From Trogon surrucura (Eukaryota > Chordata > Aves > Trogoniformes > Trogonidae), in contig CM036618.1 of NCBI GenBank assembly GCA_020746105.1, positions 45,786,014-45,850,013 of the forward strand: DNA of 64,000 nt. Direction: 5' to 3'. Within the stretch, counting starts at the first letter, position 1. Every line of letters starts with the position of its first letter. The translations under genes and the position numbers were made by a program. Below the pieces are notes generated by a model. The model did not search any database, was not told where the DNA came from, and was given only the letters and a program-made list of their open reading frames with translations. Below are positions 26,101 through 40,000 of the stretch, one piece after another.

Positions 26101-28920
26101 AACAAAGAAGGTGAAGTATCTGGACTCCTGGCATTATGACATAACATCTGAGTAGACGAGGCGAGTAGCCTGCGGCATAGATCAACTTTAACTGTGGTCT
26201 TGTCACATTTCATAAACTTGAGCAAAACTGGGCTTGGTCAGAGTGTGATACAAAGCTTGTAAAAAAACCTGTTCATAATTCAGAAAGTGGTGCATGTGGT
26301 CCAGCTCTTTTGCAGTGTTTCCTCAAAAACACTCACTACAATTAAGGGGAATAATTTTTCTGAGTGGAAGACGATACAAGAAGAAAGCCAGTTCTTTTCG
26401 TTTTGAAAAAACCCACTCTGAGGGTTTCTTCTTGTTTTTTTTTTTCCTTGTTAGATTTTGTTGTTTTGTAAAACAACGGACACAAAGTGAAAAATTACCA
26501 TTGCTTCACGTGTTTTTCTTCAATATTTTTGCAAATATTTCCCGTGTTAATCACTGGTTTTTACTATTAAACATGATTAAACCATATTTAGCTTCAGTCA
26601 CCTGATGAAAGGGTCACATCTGACTATTTTTCTGTGTGTCACTATAAATATCAATATAGTAGATTTTTTTTGTGTGTATGGGCCTATCTAGCAAAATTAC
26701 AGTTCTAAAACATAAGTGTGCGCTGTGTAATAACTTGAGGAAGGTGCTAATTTGTTGTAGGATTTATTATTCGTATTTACAACTTAAACTGAAATCTCTG
26801 ATGTAACAAACCCAGAACATTCTCAACACTTGTAATCTGTAAACCATAATTTTTATCTGCTCATGACTCCATAGAAAAGATTCAGTGTTATTAATGGTAT
26901 TAATACTATTGCCATAGCACTGATCCTAGCTGGTCTACTCAGTAAAGATCTATTAGAAAACCAGTATTAATCTTCTACATTTTTCATTAATACAAAAACT
27001 GTGCAGAGTTTTGGGGGGGTTGTTTTGGTTGTTGTTGGTCTTTTATAATTAGATTCAGTTATTGGAACAAGTGTGCAGTTTGCAGTACACTGTGGGATAA
27101 CTTCAGCTGCATTTAAAAAAAACCTGACAACATGATGGTTTATAGTAGCTACTGGCTACCCAGAGAGAGGTAGCTACAGTAAATTGCATGTTTAATTGAT
27201 ACTGTGTACTTAATTTATATTTTCACTTGATCTTAACTGTATCAAACATTATTAAAAATAAGCTTATTCTGTTCTTGCATATATACAGTTTAGAAAATTT
27301 TTAGGTTTTCATTTACTTTGTGGAATCTTAGTTGTACAATAATACTCACCAAGAGGAAAAAGCCTAAGTCCATCCTTTCCCTCCCACAGCAGAATTTAAT
27401 AAAAGAATGAATCTTCTTTCTTGATAGGTTAGGTGAAATCGCATGTTCTGAAATGAAATTGCTTTCCAATGTATGCAAGTAAACTTTAATCTTTACTGTT
27501 GAAACCAAAGCATTTTCTTCAAAATTCGTTATTGAAGAAAGAGAGGATTAGGATAGGTTAAAGCACTGAGCTGTAGAGGATCATTCCCCTCATATAACAT
27601 TAATCATGAATATCGCCAGTTACTAGCCCTCAAGGGCTCACTTTAGAATATATCATATTTACTTGTGAGAGTTGAATAAAGGCAAATGCTGAGAAGGGTA
27701 TGTTGTAAGCAATCAACCATGTGTGAGTTTATTGTTATATGTAGTAAATTCTGACTACTCTCAAGCTTTTCACTACCCTTCTTCCTAGCCTCTAAAAATG
27801 CCTTTCACCCTTTATTTACAATTTACACCGATAGTCTTAATTTGGAATATTTTAACATTGGATTTAGCAAAATCTTATTAATATGCTGTATGCATGATTA
27901 ACTGATGCTTGGGTTTTTCTTAGTGGGGTGATTAGAGTAGAAATGTCATCCTTTGGCAACTTGCTGATATCCTCATGGAGGCATAAAAAGAGTTGAATCC
28001 TCATATACGCAGTAGAAGAACTTGACTATTTGAAGGAACATACTCATATGCTTTGAAGCACTAGGCTTTAGCTATCCCTGTGGCTCGGCAGGTGGAATTA
28101 GGGCACCTGGGTCCTTTGTGTTTTCCGTTTTCAGTGGAACACCAAGATTTAAAGGTTAGCCTGAAGATTTTAGAGTCTTCTGATTTGTTCTTTACAGCCT
28201 GGTTAAGTTTTTCTTGTTACTTGTTCTTTCTATTCCTTTCCTCCTTTAGAACTAATACCCTTGCCCCAGATCTCTTTGCCCTGATAATCTCTGGTGCTTC
28301 CTTGTGGTATTTGTTTCTCTGCAATCAGCTGTTGCCCAGCACTCTGTATTTCTTTAAGTTTTCCCCCTTCTCTAGTTGCTCCCTCCCTAAATCACTCAGA
28401 TCTCTTCATCTAATGTTGGACCTTTCCAGACTCACTATTATTCCTGACACATTTTTCTAGTTCTATTTCACCAGTTGTACTTCAAGTTACTCGAACTAAC
28501 TAATTTCGTATCAACTGAAGTCCCAGTGAAGTGCAGGTATGCAAAGCTTTATTTCAGTCTCTCCTTTTGTCCCTGGTATTGTGGTTCTTTTGTACTCTCT
28601 TTTGCATTCAAGCAATGGTCCCACTGCCTGGGTGCTCAGTTCTCAGTCCTAGTCATCCTAACTGGTCATTCCAAGGCCTCTATCAGAAATCAGCAGCTTT
28701 GCTTGTGCCCAGTAGCAGCCCCTTGCTGTCCCTTCTCCCCTTCTACTCTCACACAGATATGGGAAAAATATAGAATCCATCTTGGGATAACAATTACTTT
28801 GTGCAGGTGAATCTTCATGATTTCGATTTCTGGCAGTTACATTTCTCTCCTGACCTTATTGTGACTGCAGTTTTCTAAGTCTTATTATCTTATCCAAGTT
28901 AGGGTAAATTTTCATCTTGT
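23153..28920. other. Unique non-coding DNA
   Basis: About 5.8 kb with no recognised gene, repeat family or RNA. A 126-codon open frame at 28080-28460 lies in pyrimidine-rich DNA and shows no domain. Confidence 0.5.
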
Positions 28921-29175
28921 GATGAAACGGACACAAGCTGGAGCATATGAGGTTCCACAAAAACACTAGGACAAACTTTTTCACTGTGAGGGTGACAGAG
29001 CACTGGAACAGGCTGCCCAGGGAGGTTGTGGAGTCTCCTTCTCTGCAGACATTCAAAACCCACCTGGACGCGTTCCTGTGTGACCTCCTCTAGATGATCT
29101 GCTCTGGCAGTAGGGCTGGACTAGATGATCTTTTGAGGTCCCTTTGAACCCCTGACATTCTGTGATTCTGTGATT
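28921..29175 (+). mobile_element. CR1 LINE 3' end
   Basis: About 255 bp with ACTGTGAGGGTGACAGAGCA, CTGGAACAGGCTGCCCAGGG and TGGACTAGATGATCT, ending in two ATTCTGTGATT repeats. It covers the end of ORF2 and the 3' UTR. Confidence 0.92.
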
Positions 29176-32100
29176 CAAGTCCTTATTCCCCACTATGGAT
29201 GAGACCCAAAGGTTTCCACATAGAAGTACCTAAAATTTTTTAAAGGTGAAAGAATGTATTTTGTTTTCAAAAGGTAATAACTGTTGTGGAACTCCATCTG
29301 TTTTGGGTTCCTTCAGTGTCCTGATTGCAAATGTGTCTATTACTTGTACCTATGAAATATTCTTTAAATTGTTGACTTTGCTTTTGAAGGTGGTTGTGAG
29401 TGTGTTTAGCGACTTCACTTTCTGGGATGGCTTTATAGTTTTGGGGAGAGCAAGGATCCAGTCAATCAGTGATTCTGTCTAAAGGAAAATACAAGTTGTT
29501 GGGAAAATACACATTTGCAGTATTACCATCTCTTTTCAGAAACAGACATCTGAAACATACTAATTGTAGAGGTTTTTTCCTCCAGTTTGTCAATCAAGTG
29601 TTTTTCTAAGGATCAGCTTGATGTCACATATGGATAATTTTATATTGGTGGTTTAAGCTTCCTAATGCATATATGAATAGCAGAGGCTTTCAGTGATTAT
29701 ATCTGTTTATATTGTTTCCTGTTTAGTCTCCCAGCATTTTGTTTTCCAGTTCTAGTAACAGTTAGCATAAGCCACTAGTGTATAAGTAATGCCTCTCAGA
29801 CATGTTTGCGTTGTGTTGTTTGTAGATATTTTTTTCTGTATTTTATTTTTTTTCCCCTGGTAAATTGATTGGTAGTCAAAAAAAAAAATATCTGTGGGGT
29901 GGCTTCATATAGGTCAGGTCAAATTTGCCAAACATATCAGCCTGAAAAAATTAAAAGTTCTGTAGACCTCTACTTTCATACTAGCAAAAAGTTTGATCTG
30001 AAAAGCAGTGAAGTGAATATCAAGGAATATAGTATCAGAGGAAAGAAGTATCTCCAAAACACTTTTACCAACACTACAGTGATGTCAGTCCCTTGCTGCA
30101 AAGTGGTGCTCTACCCTTACATCTCTCTGCAGGGGGGTGAACCTGGATTTTTGTTGTTCTGAAAGAGTGCTCTTATGATCTAGGGCATTGTGGATAGACT
30201 GAGTTTGATCTTTTGTTCTGTAAATGTCTTGTTTTGCATGTATTGTAAAGAGTGGGTCTATATTATCCATTTAAGGTTTTTTTCTCTCAATTCTCACTGC
30301 AGTCACAATTCCTCTGTACACTCCTCAGCCTTTGGCTTACTCTAAATGTAGGCCAACTGCATTGCCGTGAGCTGGCTTTGGAGATCAAAATGGCTCTAGA
30401 TTGCATTAGAATTGGTAGAAAGAGACCTTGGTTGAAATCCATTCGGAATCGTATTTAGAGTAGACTGAGCTGTAATTTCTTTTTTTTTTTTTTTTGACTC
30501 AGTCACCATATAAGTAAATAACCCATATGAAGTATACCTACATTACCAGAGGAAACACCAAACTAAATAACCTTTAGCCTCATGCATTGTCCTGGACAGT
30601 ACTTGATGAAATTTTCATCTTCATATAAGTAGGAGCTGAGCTGAAACTTAATCTTCCATAAGCTAAATGTCTTCCTTTCCTTTGATTACTGGGCTTCATT
30701 TCATAGGATGTAATCTGATTGCTTATAAATAAATTGCAGTTCCTGCTACCTCAAACTCTGGTGTTCCAAAAGACTGATTTTCATGTGGAAAACCACTAGT
30801 GTCCCTACTACTTATTTAACCCAGATTTGAAGAGAAGTCTGAAATTTAGACTATGAATGTTGGGCTAATAAAATCACCCACCTCTGTGAGGCTCTGTCAG
30901 TGCTTCAGGTGGCGATCGGCATCCACGAACACTCTAATGTAATTAGTAGGGATTCCATATAATAGGCTTTACTACCCCTTTTCAGAAGTATCTAGCTTTT
31001 AGGATCTCATTCAAGATCTGATTTTTATTTTTAACTGAGCAGATTCCTTAAGTATATTTTTTTTTCAGTCTGGCAGTATTTATTAAAGATCACAGATTTA
31101 TATTATTGTGGACTGCAAGATATGAGATAAACTGGTTATCATCTGTTGCACCTTAATTTGCACCTAATATTAAAAAGAGCTATGACTGGGTGTGGGGGTG
31201 GAATTCAATCACTGGCTGCTTTATGTTAATCCTTGGATTTCCAAGAAGAATGCAATTGAAAGACATGGTTTAGGAAAGTCAGATGTGTATCTTCAAAGAT
31301 TGGATTGATACAATGGTTTATTTCTACCTATTAGTATGGTCCCACTGATAGTTTATATCCAACTGCTGTTTTAAAAGTCTATTTGAATAATAATTGCTGC
31401 AGACTTCACAAGCATGTAGATGAACATGACCACCAGTAACATGCAAAACTGTGTTGTCCCATCCATTTCAAAATGAATTTTAAAATTCTATTATTGTACA
31501 GATCTTCAGAGGTACGTAAAAGGATGGGAACATGGGTAGAAAAGTTAGTTGGATTTCTACCATCGTTCACACCTAACAGCCCATCTACATAAAGGCTACC
31601 CTTGTTGTTTCATCTCACATGAAACACCAGGATATCACAGATGTTAATTTCGTTACATGCTACTGTCATATTTTTAAAGCCAGGATCTAGTGCCTAAGAG
31701 TTGTGTATACGGAATTGATTTTCAGACAAGTCTGAATATTACCTAATTAAGATACCTGTAGTACTCCTCATATGTGTAATCTTGACTTTGTCATCTTTCT
31801 GTCATTCATTTTTCTAGGCAACGCATGATTAGATCATAGAACTCTCTTTTAAACTGGTATTTGATAAAGTATATTACAGAAGGACTTAGGTTTACAGATA
31901 TTTAGATTAGTGTTTGTTATTAAAATTGCTATTACAAGTGGCAATCTTCCATTTTGATATCAAACACTGAAATTTTTCAGAGAATGCCATTTGACCTTTA
32001 GGTCTAGTGAACAACTTGAGATTAGCAAATCCCTGAATAAAACCAGTGAAACTTATACAATAAAACAGGAGTGGAAAAGGGAATTTTTTACATAACTAAA

Positions 32101-32406
32101 GCTGCAAAATAGTGTATGTTTTTATTTTTTAATTTGTATGAATAAAATCCTATAACATTACTTTTCTTTTAAATGCGATCAAACAGCATAATACTCTTAG
32201 CTTCTGAAAAGAATATGCTTAGGTTCGTTTTCTTCTTTTTAGTTTAATATTACTACTAAATAAAAGATTGTAGGATTTTATTTTTTAACCAAAGAAGGGG
32301 AAAATAAAATACAGCTACCTCTGGGCAAATTCTTACGGTGAACAACAACAACAAAAGAAGGTGCTTACACTTTTATCCCTTGTGGATTTCTTTTTTAATA
32401 TTTCAG
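29176..32406. other. Unique non-coding DNA upstream of an exon
   Basis: No repeat or exon recognised. It includes a T run at 30480-30495. If the exon at 32407 is real, this is probably intron. Confidence 0.5.
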
Positions 32407-32584
32407 GGCAACGAACATATGGCTGTTGCTGTCAGCACTGGTGTATTTGCAGCGATGCCTATCAACATCCACCAGAGAGCAGGGCAGCTCCAAAACCCAC
32501 ATCTTTTATGCTGTGGAAATTGATGGAGACAGCAACACAGCCAGCTTCTTGGCCAAACAACATGGAATGCAGTTCATTTCAAAG
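32407..32584 (+). CDS. Internal exon resembling a proprotein convertase prodomain
   Basis: A 178-nt segment has a pyrimidine-rich acceptor ending TATTTCAG before 32407 and a donor GTCAGC after 32584. One frame is open across it, with an upstream in-frame stop at 32396, so the acceptor is needed. The frame gives a hydrophobic leader (NIWLLLSALVYL), a polar linker, then FYAVEIDGDSNTASFLAKQH followed by GMQFISK. The pattern AVxI.G....A..LA..HG matches the N-terminal prodomain of kexin/furin-type subtilisin proteases, where it acts as a folding chaperone and inhibitor. In those genes an intron falls at a similar place, just before the conserved GQ-I/IG segment; here too the exon ends on a codon boundary. 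It lacks an in-frame ATG, so translation would begin in an earlier exon. It does not match any of the seven well-known vertebrate convertases that I recall. No further exons are identified here, and pseudogene status is possible. Confidence 0.45.
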
Positions 32585-35402
32585 GTCAGCGCATATTTAA
32601 ACTTGCTTCATTACTCCCACCTTTATGCTTGAGATTTTCATTTTTTTAAAATCAGTTTACCTAGAGGTTCCTTTAGAGACAGAAAAATGAAAGTGCTGAA
32701 TCCTATTTTCATTTGGGGATATCAAGCTTTTTATCAAATTATAGAGGTGGCGTTTCAGAATATTTCATATCTGATCAGAAGGAAAATCCAAAAATAATTT
32801 TCTCTTTATTCAGGAGTCTTTCAGGCACTGGGACTGTTTTATTTATTACTTAATATTGTGCTCCAGTCAATCATTTTGAATTCAGACAGGAAAATGGAAT
32901 TTTTATTTTTAAAAGGAAAAAATCCTGAGGAAAAATGCTATTGGAATACAGCAGATTTTATTATTTTTAAAAATACAAATGTCTTTTCTTCCTCTGTTAA
33001 CTATTTTATTTTTCTTTAAATACAGTGCATTAGTATGAAGACATTAAACAAAGGATCTTATTTAAAGTCACATAATAGTTAATTACAGGCATTTTATTTC
33101 AGAGCATTTCTAAAACGTATTATTGGGCTTGAGGATTTACAGCCTTGTAACACAATCAAGGAAAAATCTTTATTTCTTTGGACTAGTATCTCGACGCACA
33201 TATTTTCTGTATGTGTACCGTGTATGTGTGTATAAACATGAAGTATGTATTAATATTGCATTTAGCTTTATTTCAATTTTCCATCTCAAGAAGGTTGTTC
33301 CTGGAGTATATGTCAGTGCTCTGGTACACAGCCCAAGCAGAGGAAGCACGTTCATAGCTTTCAGTTACAGTTCCTAGAACTGTAAAACTGGACCTGTGTA
33401 CCAGTAACACAGTGTTACGTTTTCCTGTTGCTTCTAGTTTAGAAACATCTCTCATCAGTTAAAGCAGATCACAAATAACTTATTAAAACTATTAATATGT
33501 TAATCTGTAGCAGCCTCCATTCATTGACCTGGAAGTTCTTTGCCAATTTTAATGAATTAAGTCTTGAAGTGCTCCTGTTGCTTTTATCTCTACTTTTCAG
33601 ATGTGAAAAACAGAGGTAGAGTAAGTAACACGATTTGCTCAAGATCCACACAAGAAGTTCTGTGGCCCACTGAGAAAGGGAAAATACTTTCCGAATTTTC
33701 AATTCTGTGCTCTGGCTGAAAGAAATTACCCTAAGAAAGAAAATGTAATGGGCTTACGAAGAAGAGGCGGTGCACTGTGTGTACCTCAACAGCCACTATC
33801 ATCTAACCTAGACAGGAAAATTGCTGAAGGGCCCTGAGGAAAACTGCACCCGGTTTTCTGTTAGAAGAATGACGATGACACAGCCTTCGCAATGTGTCAC
33901 CCTTGGTGTATAAATATTAAAACCAACAGAGACTGTTATAATGAGAATGGTAATTTAAAAAAAAACAACAACCCAACAACAACACAACAAACAACACCGA
34001 GGTATTAGACAGTCAGTATTTCTCTAAAGGGTGACTTCAGTGACAGGGTTGCTAAAAAGGTTTTCCTCAGGTTTTGAGTAACGCAGGAGTATTTTGTACA
34101 AGGGTAATAGATGACAGTTCCTGTTGTTGTACAATCTGGGCACTATTTATAGCTAGGGTGCTGGAAAAAAAAATTGGTAGTATAACAGGGCCAAACACAC
34201 TGTGTTCTTTGTTCTGTAATATTTATCCAGGAAAACACCTTTTTTTTTGTTCTTGTTGTTACAGTGATTATGAATAAGAAAAAGCGTAAGATGGAAACAG
34301 AAATGCAGGAGACATAGGAAGGGTTTTTCTGCTGGCTTCTCTGTGAATGTCTGGTTTACAACCTATTGTATAAGAGGCAGATACCTTTCTTAGCATTCTC
34401 ATTTCACATATATAAAAAAAAAAGCTTCTGTGGTATTTTAAGCTTATGGTCTTTAAGCCATGAGAAGCACTGGTAAAGTATTAAAGATTCAAATATGATT
34501 AAGCCTAATATTTTTTTCAAACTTTTTGTTGGCTTGTAATAAGCTTACAGCATGTGCTATGTGATAAAACAAGATGATACTGAAACACTGTTTGGAAAAA
34601 ATAAACCTGTAAAACATGATACAACTTGCCACTAAAATTCCTGGCTAGTCAGGAGTATTAGTAGTATTGCAGTTAGGAGTTATGCTCCTGTTTTGGGTTC
34701 CCATATGACAAAGCATTTGAAACATAAATATTCAATCCTTTTTCAGGAAAAAAAACAAACAGTCATAATCATGTGCCTAAGTTCTTTTGAAATAAATGGG
34801 ATCTAAGCATATACTTAAGTGCTTTGCTGGATGGGGCTGGGCTACTGAATGGGGCTCTTAGTGAAAAAACAGTTTTGTATGAGAAAAGTGACATCAAAGA
34901 CTGAAAATGCCATCTTTTAAATATGCTACTGTCACCACAGGAAACAGACTCCTGTAGAAATGGTAATTATGTGTAACTGTGGCATCCTTGCTTCAGCATG
35001 TTAGTTGCAATTTAGAGTTGCAGTTTAAAGGCATAACTTCCGTTTGACATAAGTGTACGTTTTTACTATGATGCAGTGAATAAAGACAGAGAGTTAAGTG
35101 TGTTACTTTGGAGTGCTGCCTCTCATTACATGTCGTTACTTATTAGTATGCAGATGCTTTGCAACAAAATAGCTAAATTTTAAGTAGGAAAAAGGCTACC
35201 AGTTAGGTATGGCACTGGAATCCACTTCTTTGAAGTATAGCTCTTGAATGACATTGGAATCCAAAATGTTAAACTCTTGACACTGATCGCAAGACAATTT
35301 CATTTCACTTTCTGTGCCAGCTAACTTATTAGTAGAAACAGTGTAGGTGAAGACTTCTTTGAAAACTTACTGTTATGCTTTCTCTTAAAACCACTAACTT
35401 GA
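32585..35402. other. Unique non-coding DNA, probable intron
   Basis: No second exon of the convertase-like gene could be identified. An A/C-rich simple stretch of AAC/AACA units lies at about 33958-33999. Confidence 0.5.
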
Positions 35403-35456
35403 AGTTTGAGGTCCCTTCCAACATCTAACGTTCTGTGATTCTGTGATTCTGTGATT
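35403..35456 (+). mobile_element. CR1 LINE 3' tail
   Basis: GAGGTCCCTTCCAACATCTA followed by three ATTCTGTGATT-type units is the terminus of CR1. Only about 55 bp remain. Confidence 0.88.
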
Positions 35457-36607
35457 AAATACGGTGAAGCTGCCCCCAGTGTGTAGCAGAGTCTCATGAG
35501 TTCTAACCTAGCCAAAATATTTTGCAAAGAAATGCTTACTCTGGCTCCATTTTTTTTCAGTTCTAGGTTGTAACATTGCACTCAGTAAAGATTAGAGATG
35601 ACAGCAGATAGTAAGTGTAGTTATATATCAGAGGTAAACATTAGACTCAAAGGTATGTTAGGATTTTTTCATACAGTTGTATTTTGAGTCAGCTCAATTC
35701 CTTTGTTTTTATCACTATTGTAATGAAGATTACACGTGAGTCTTGTCTCTGGACTGCAAAAAAGACTGTTTATTGTACTGCTAGGTGGTGGGAATAGAGG
35801 ATATAGTGCCAGCCACTTCAGTTTCATTCTCTTGTTTCCTTCCCCACTATTTAAGACAGAGGCTGTAGAGAAGATACAGACTTTATTGCATTTCTCCAAA
35901 ATGGAAGGGAAGGAGGTGGTAAAAGAGTAAAACTTGAAAAGGCAAGTGCATGCACACCAGCTGTGGGTCATCAAGAACAATGTCTTTTTTTTTGCTGTGT
36001 AATACCTCATTCTTACCTAGGTGAAGTCAACAGAAAGCCTCCCGTTGAGTTTCAGGGGAGAGTAGAGGAAGAAATGTTTCTGTGTAAATGTATCCAAGTA
36101 GAAAATACTAGTACCTAGACTGTGTGAGACACTCGTAGGAAAACAGAGTGAAAATTTGCAGTTTTGATCTCAGTCTTCCAGCATTCCAGAGTGAAGTTTC
36201 TTGTATCCTGTTGCACATTTTGCCTCCCTGTAGCAGATACGAAAACAACATGAAACACCAGGGAAGCTCTGCCTGAAATCAATTCGTGCGCCATTCATTT
36301 AAATAAGCAACACTGCGGCACAATAGTTTTAATTGGCAGCTTTTTTAACTGAGATTTTTTTAAATGAGCACAAAACTTCAATGGTTTTACAAAAGTTAGA
36401 CAAAACAAACACATAAAGTATATGTGAATTTTATTTTTATTATTTTATTTGGATGAGTAAACATTTTGCATAATGGTGGATTTGAATCTCAAAGTAAAAC
36501 TAGGAAAGCTGGATAGTGGCAGAAATCAATTATATTGCTTACTCATTAATGGCTGAAAAAAAACCTGTTTAATTGCTGGATCAGTTTTGAAGATTTTGAT
36601 AAAAGCA
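35457..36607. other. Unique non-coding DNA
   Basis: Nothing recognised. Confidence 0.5.
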
Positions 36608-36642
36608 TACATACATATATATATATATATATGTATATATGT
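36608..36642. repeat. TA/CATA microsatellite
   Basis: An ACATACATA lead-in is followed by a (TA)n run and GTATATATG. Confidence 0.92.
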
Positions 36643-37001
36643 AAGTGTAACTCATGGATGAGTGTGTTTGGACACACACTCCCGATATGTCCTTATCCAA
36701 GTGTATAAATACAGGTATGTCAGAAATTTCATTTACAATAAAGTTTCCTAGCTATATCAGTTATCTATTTTTCATCAGCAAAACTCTGAAAAACGTTATA
36801 GAAAAGATATGTGGTGTTTTAGATGTGTATCTAAGAATTTGTTCTTGATAATGCACACTGAGAACACCTGCAGTTAAGTTCATGGTCTTGATATTCCTAG
36901 ATTTGTATAAAAACTCCAAGCGGATCTTTGATTTTTTTTAAAAAAAAAAACAGATTTGAAATTAATTATTCTGATCAGGAGTTAGAGATTGATTGTATCA
37001 C

Positions 37002-37025
37002 TGTACATATATATATATATGTACA
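37002..37025. repeat. 24-bp perfect palindrome with TA core
   Basis: TGTAC, seven AT dinucleotides and GTACA form a perfect inverted repeat. It could extrude as a small cruciform. Most likely it is a microsatellite with symmetric ends. Confidence 0.85.
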
Positions 37026-40000
37026 TGTGTATTTAGAAGGTAAAGTGAAGCTGGGCAACAAACCCCACTTTTAGTAAAAATGTGTTTAATAGAGGTACTT
37101 TCTAGGAATAGAACCAAGGTTGCTGAATGGCACTTTGACTGAGAGTAAGGTTGGTTTCATAATCTTTCTCATTTTTCTTTTCTCATCTCTTTTCTTGCCC
37201 TTACTCTTGCATCCTCTCTTTCATTCTCATCTTTTTTAATTTCCCATTTCAGTCTGGAAAAGTTTTTAGTAATTTCATGATCATTTCTGTTTCCCAAAGT
37301 CTGTTTTTTCTTTATTAAGCTTCTTCAGATGTTTTGCAAGCTATGAGCAGAGCAGATATAACTTGATGTTTCTGAGTGTATTTTTACTCCTATTTTATGA
37401 GAAATCTCTACAATATTACTGTACTTTTGAAAGTTAAAATACACAAAATCTAGGGAAACTATGGAAATGCCTCTTGCTGGGCTGGATACAGACTTAACAG
37501 ATCCTATCCAAGGATGTCTGTTAACTTACATCACCCCATTCTATGGACAAGTGTTTTGAACCAGTTATTTCTGTCTCAAGTTTTACAGCACATCTTTAGC
37601 ATGTTATATTGGCTGCAGAATAAGTTCTAGGATGAGCATTTATCCCTAGGTGATTTTTTTTTCCCTATACTCTTGCTTTTATTTATCTGGAAAAAATGTC
37701 TTATGTTTAAATTAGTATTTTAAAAATTATTTTCATCCTATGCAGCATGTGGTTGTTAAAGAAGACAAAGTGCTACACCAAGCCTTTTAAATGGGGAAAA
37801 CAAGGGTATATGTTACAGGTTTTGATTTTCAGTGGAGTTAATTCCTTTGTCTTGGACTGATGTGCAAGAAAATCCGGGATTTTTTTTGGAAAGGAGAGGT
37901 TTCTGGGATTGTGACAGTTACTTTCATTACTCTTCTCTTTGCCATCCTGTGGGGATACCCAAGTGTCCAGAAAGTGTTCCCCCTGTGGCAAAGTGACGAA
38001 AAATCCCTGCTTTGCCCTGAAGCCCAGAAATTGTAGTGGCTGGGGAAGAGCATACCTTAGGTGGTGCTGAGTTAGTTAACACAGCTGGTGAATCTTTGAC
38101 AATTAGAAAATACTGCCAAGATTTTTAACGAACCGTGCTACAGCAAGAGCTTTCACTGGTTTTCATTTGTTTATATATGTGGTATTATAACGGTTGTTTT
38201 CTTTCGTATGACAGTTGCTAATTCATCCTATTTTTGTTAAAACCTGGTATTTTTCTCAGCTTCTGGAGCAATGTTTCCTCTTAAAGAAAGGCACATTAGT
38301 CTTTATATGGCATAAACTTAATGCCCTCTTAGGCCATTTATTGCAGTATTATTATTTTGTACTACTGTAAAATAGCAAATTCATTCTTTTAGTCTCAGCT
38401 AAACATTCTCTTGAATTTGTTGAGCATCGCAAGTTGTAGATTCAGCAGGACCGTACACTTTTTCCATGGTTTTGGCCACGCCGTGTAACACTATTCAGCT
38501 GCATATGTGACAACAGCTTATGTATTCACCCTTCTACCTGGTCAGTGTTCCTGTGCTTGAGAAAGGCTTTACAAAAAGGCAGAGAGTTATGAGCACTCGT
38601 TAGTTATTGCCAATTTATGCTAATGTACTAGGAAACTAATCATTTAATTGTTCTGATTGAAATGATGGGCATGATTCACAGGAGGTGTAAATTGTTATAG
38701 CCCTGTTTAAATCAACGAAACTGTATTGATAGATGCCAGCTGACAATCAGGTTCCCTGTCTTTATTTGAATAGTTTAATGGTAGGCTGACCAGACCATTA
38801 GAGAATACAGTTAATAGAAGAATCCTAGATTGAACCTGGAATGGAATATGGAAGTTGGTAATGTTAGATGATTTTTTTTCCTATTGTCCTGTTTAGTAGA
38901 TGGGTCTTAGGTAGATCAAGTTTAAGCTTTGAAGTTGGTGGCGTAATGGTGCATTTAGCAAGCAACCACAGTGTGGAACAATATTGGAAAATATTTTTGC
39001 ACAATACTCTAAAAACAACCCACTTTTTGATGACTTTTGAAAAAAAATATTTTACCTCTGCACTGCTGATATTATTCAGTGCTCTGTCTGTCCTTAGACT
39101 TACCTAGCCTGATGTTAAAATAGTAACTACAGTGCAAAAGAAAGGTGAATGAAAAAAAGAAAATCAGTGATTCATCTAGGTCTTCTTAACGAAAGACTGT
39201 TCCCCATTAAGCGTATTCATTTCAAATTCTGGATCACTGTCACTGTCAGAAAGTAGTGTAAACATGTAAACATGGTTGCAAGTCTTTTATTTTTTAAAAT
39301 CAAAGTATCTTAAATAAGAGTTATGAAATTGCAAACTCTCTCTGGAACTACAACAAATGTTTCTTCTCATTTCATGCACCTCTGGGACTGTAGCGCTGGA
39401 AAATGGATGCAAAACCCCATAAATTTGCCAGATGCTTGGTACAGGATTCCTGGCATACATTTAACCCCTCACTTTTTGTGTCCCTGAAAGGAGGAAAAAT
39501 ATCAAGATAAATTGGAATTTGGTTTAATTTAAAACATATTACTGAACTAATATATTCATGTCTATTTTTCCAGTGGTTGTTGGAGGTATTTAGCAAACTG
39601 ATGTCAATATATTGTGTATGCATTTGCTATATACATACAGTACGTATGGAGGGTATGGTGAGCCAACTCATTTATTTCCATCAATTTACTATGGAAGGTC
39701 CTCTGTAGCAAGTCGAAGTGATGCCTCAAGAGGCAGTACACGGCTTCTTAAGAGCAGTTTGATTCTAAGAAATTCAATTTCAAACATATGAAGTAATACA
39801 GTTTCCTACATCTGTTGCTTTACCAGAAGTATTTTACACCACTGAGATCCAACTTAGTTTTGAGATTGCCTTGATAGGCTGTTTGACCTCGTAAGTTGAT
39901 ATAATGACAAATTTAAGCTCTAGAATCTGGATTTTAAGAGAGAAATGAGACTAGAAGGAGAAGGAAGGATTTCTTCACTTGAAAAACTGTTGCAATATTT

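Noticed and set aside
28080-28810. Adjacent 126- and 111-codon plus-strand frames
   Set aside because: Pyrimidine-rich DNA gives F/L/S-rich translations; no start context, domain or splice structure supports a gene.
33958-33999. SINE with A-rich tail
   Set aside because: Only an AAC/AACA simple stretch is seen; no SINE head with pol III boxes was found upstream.
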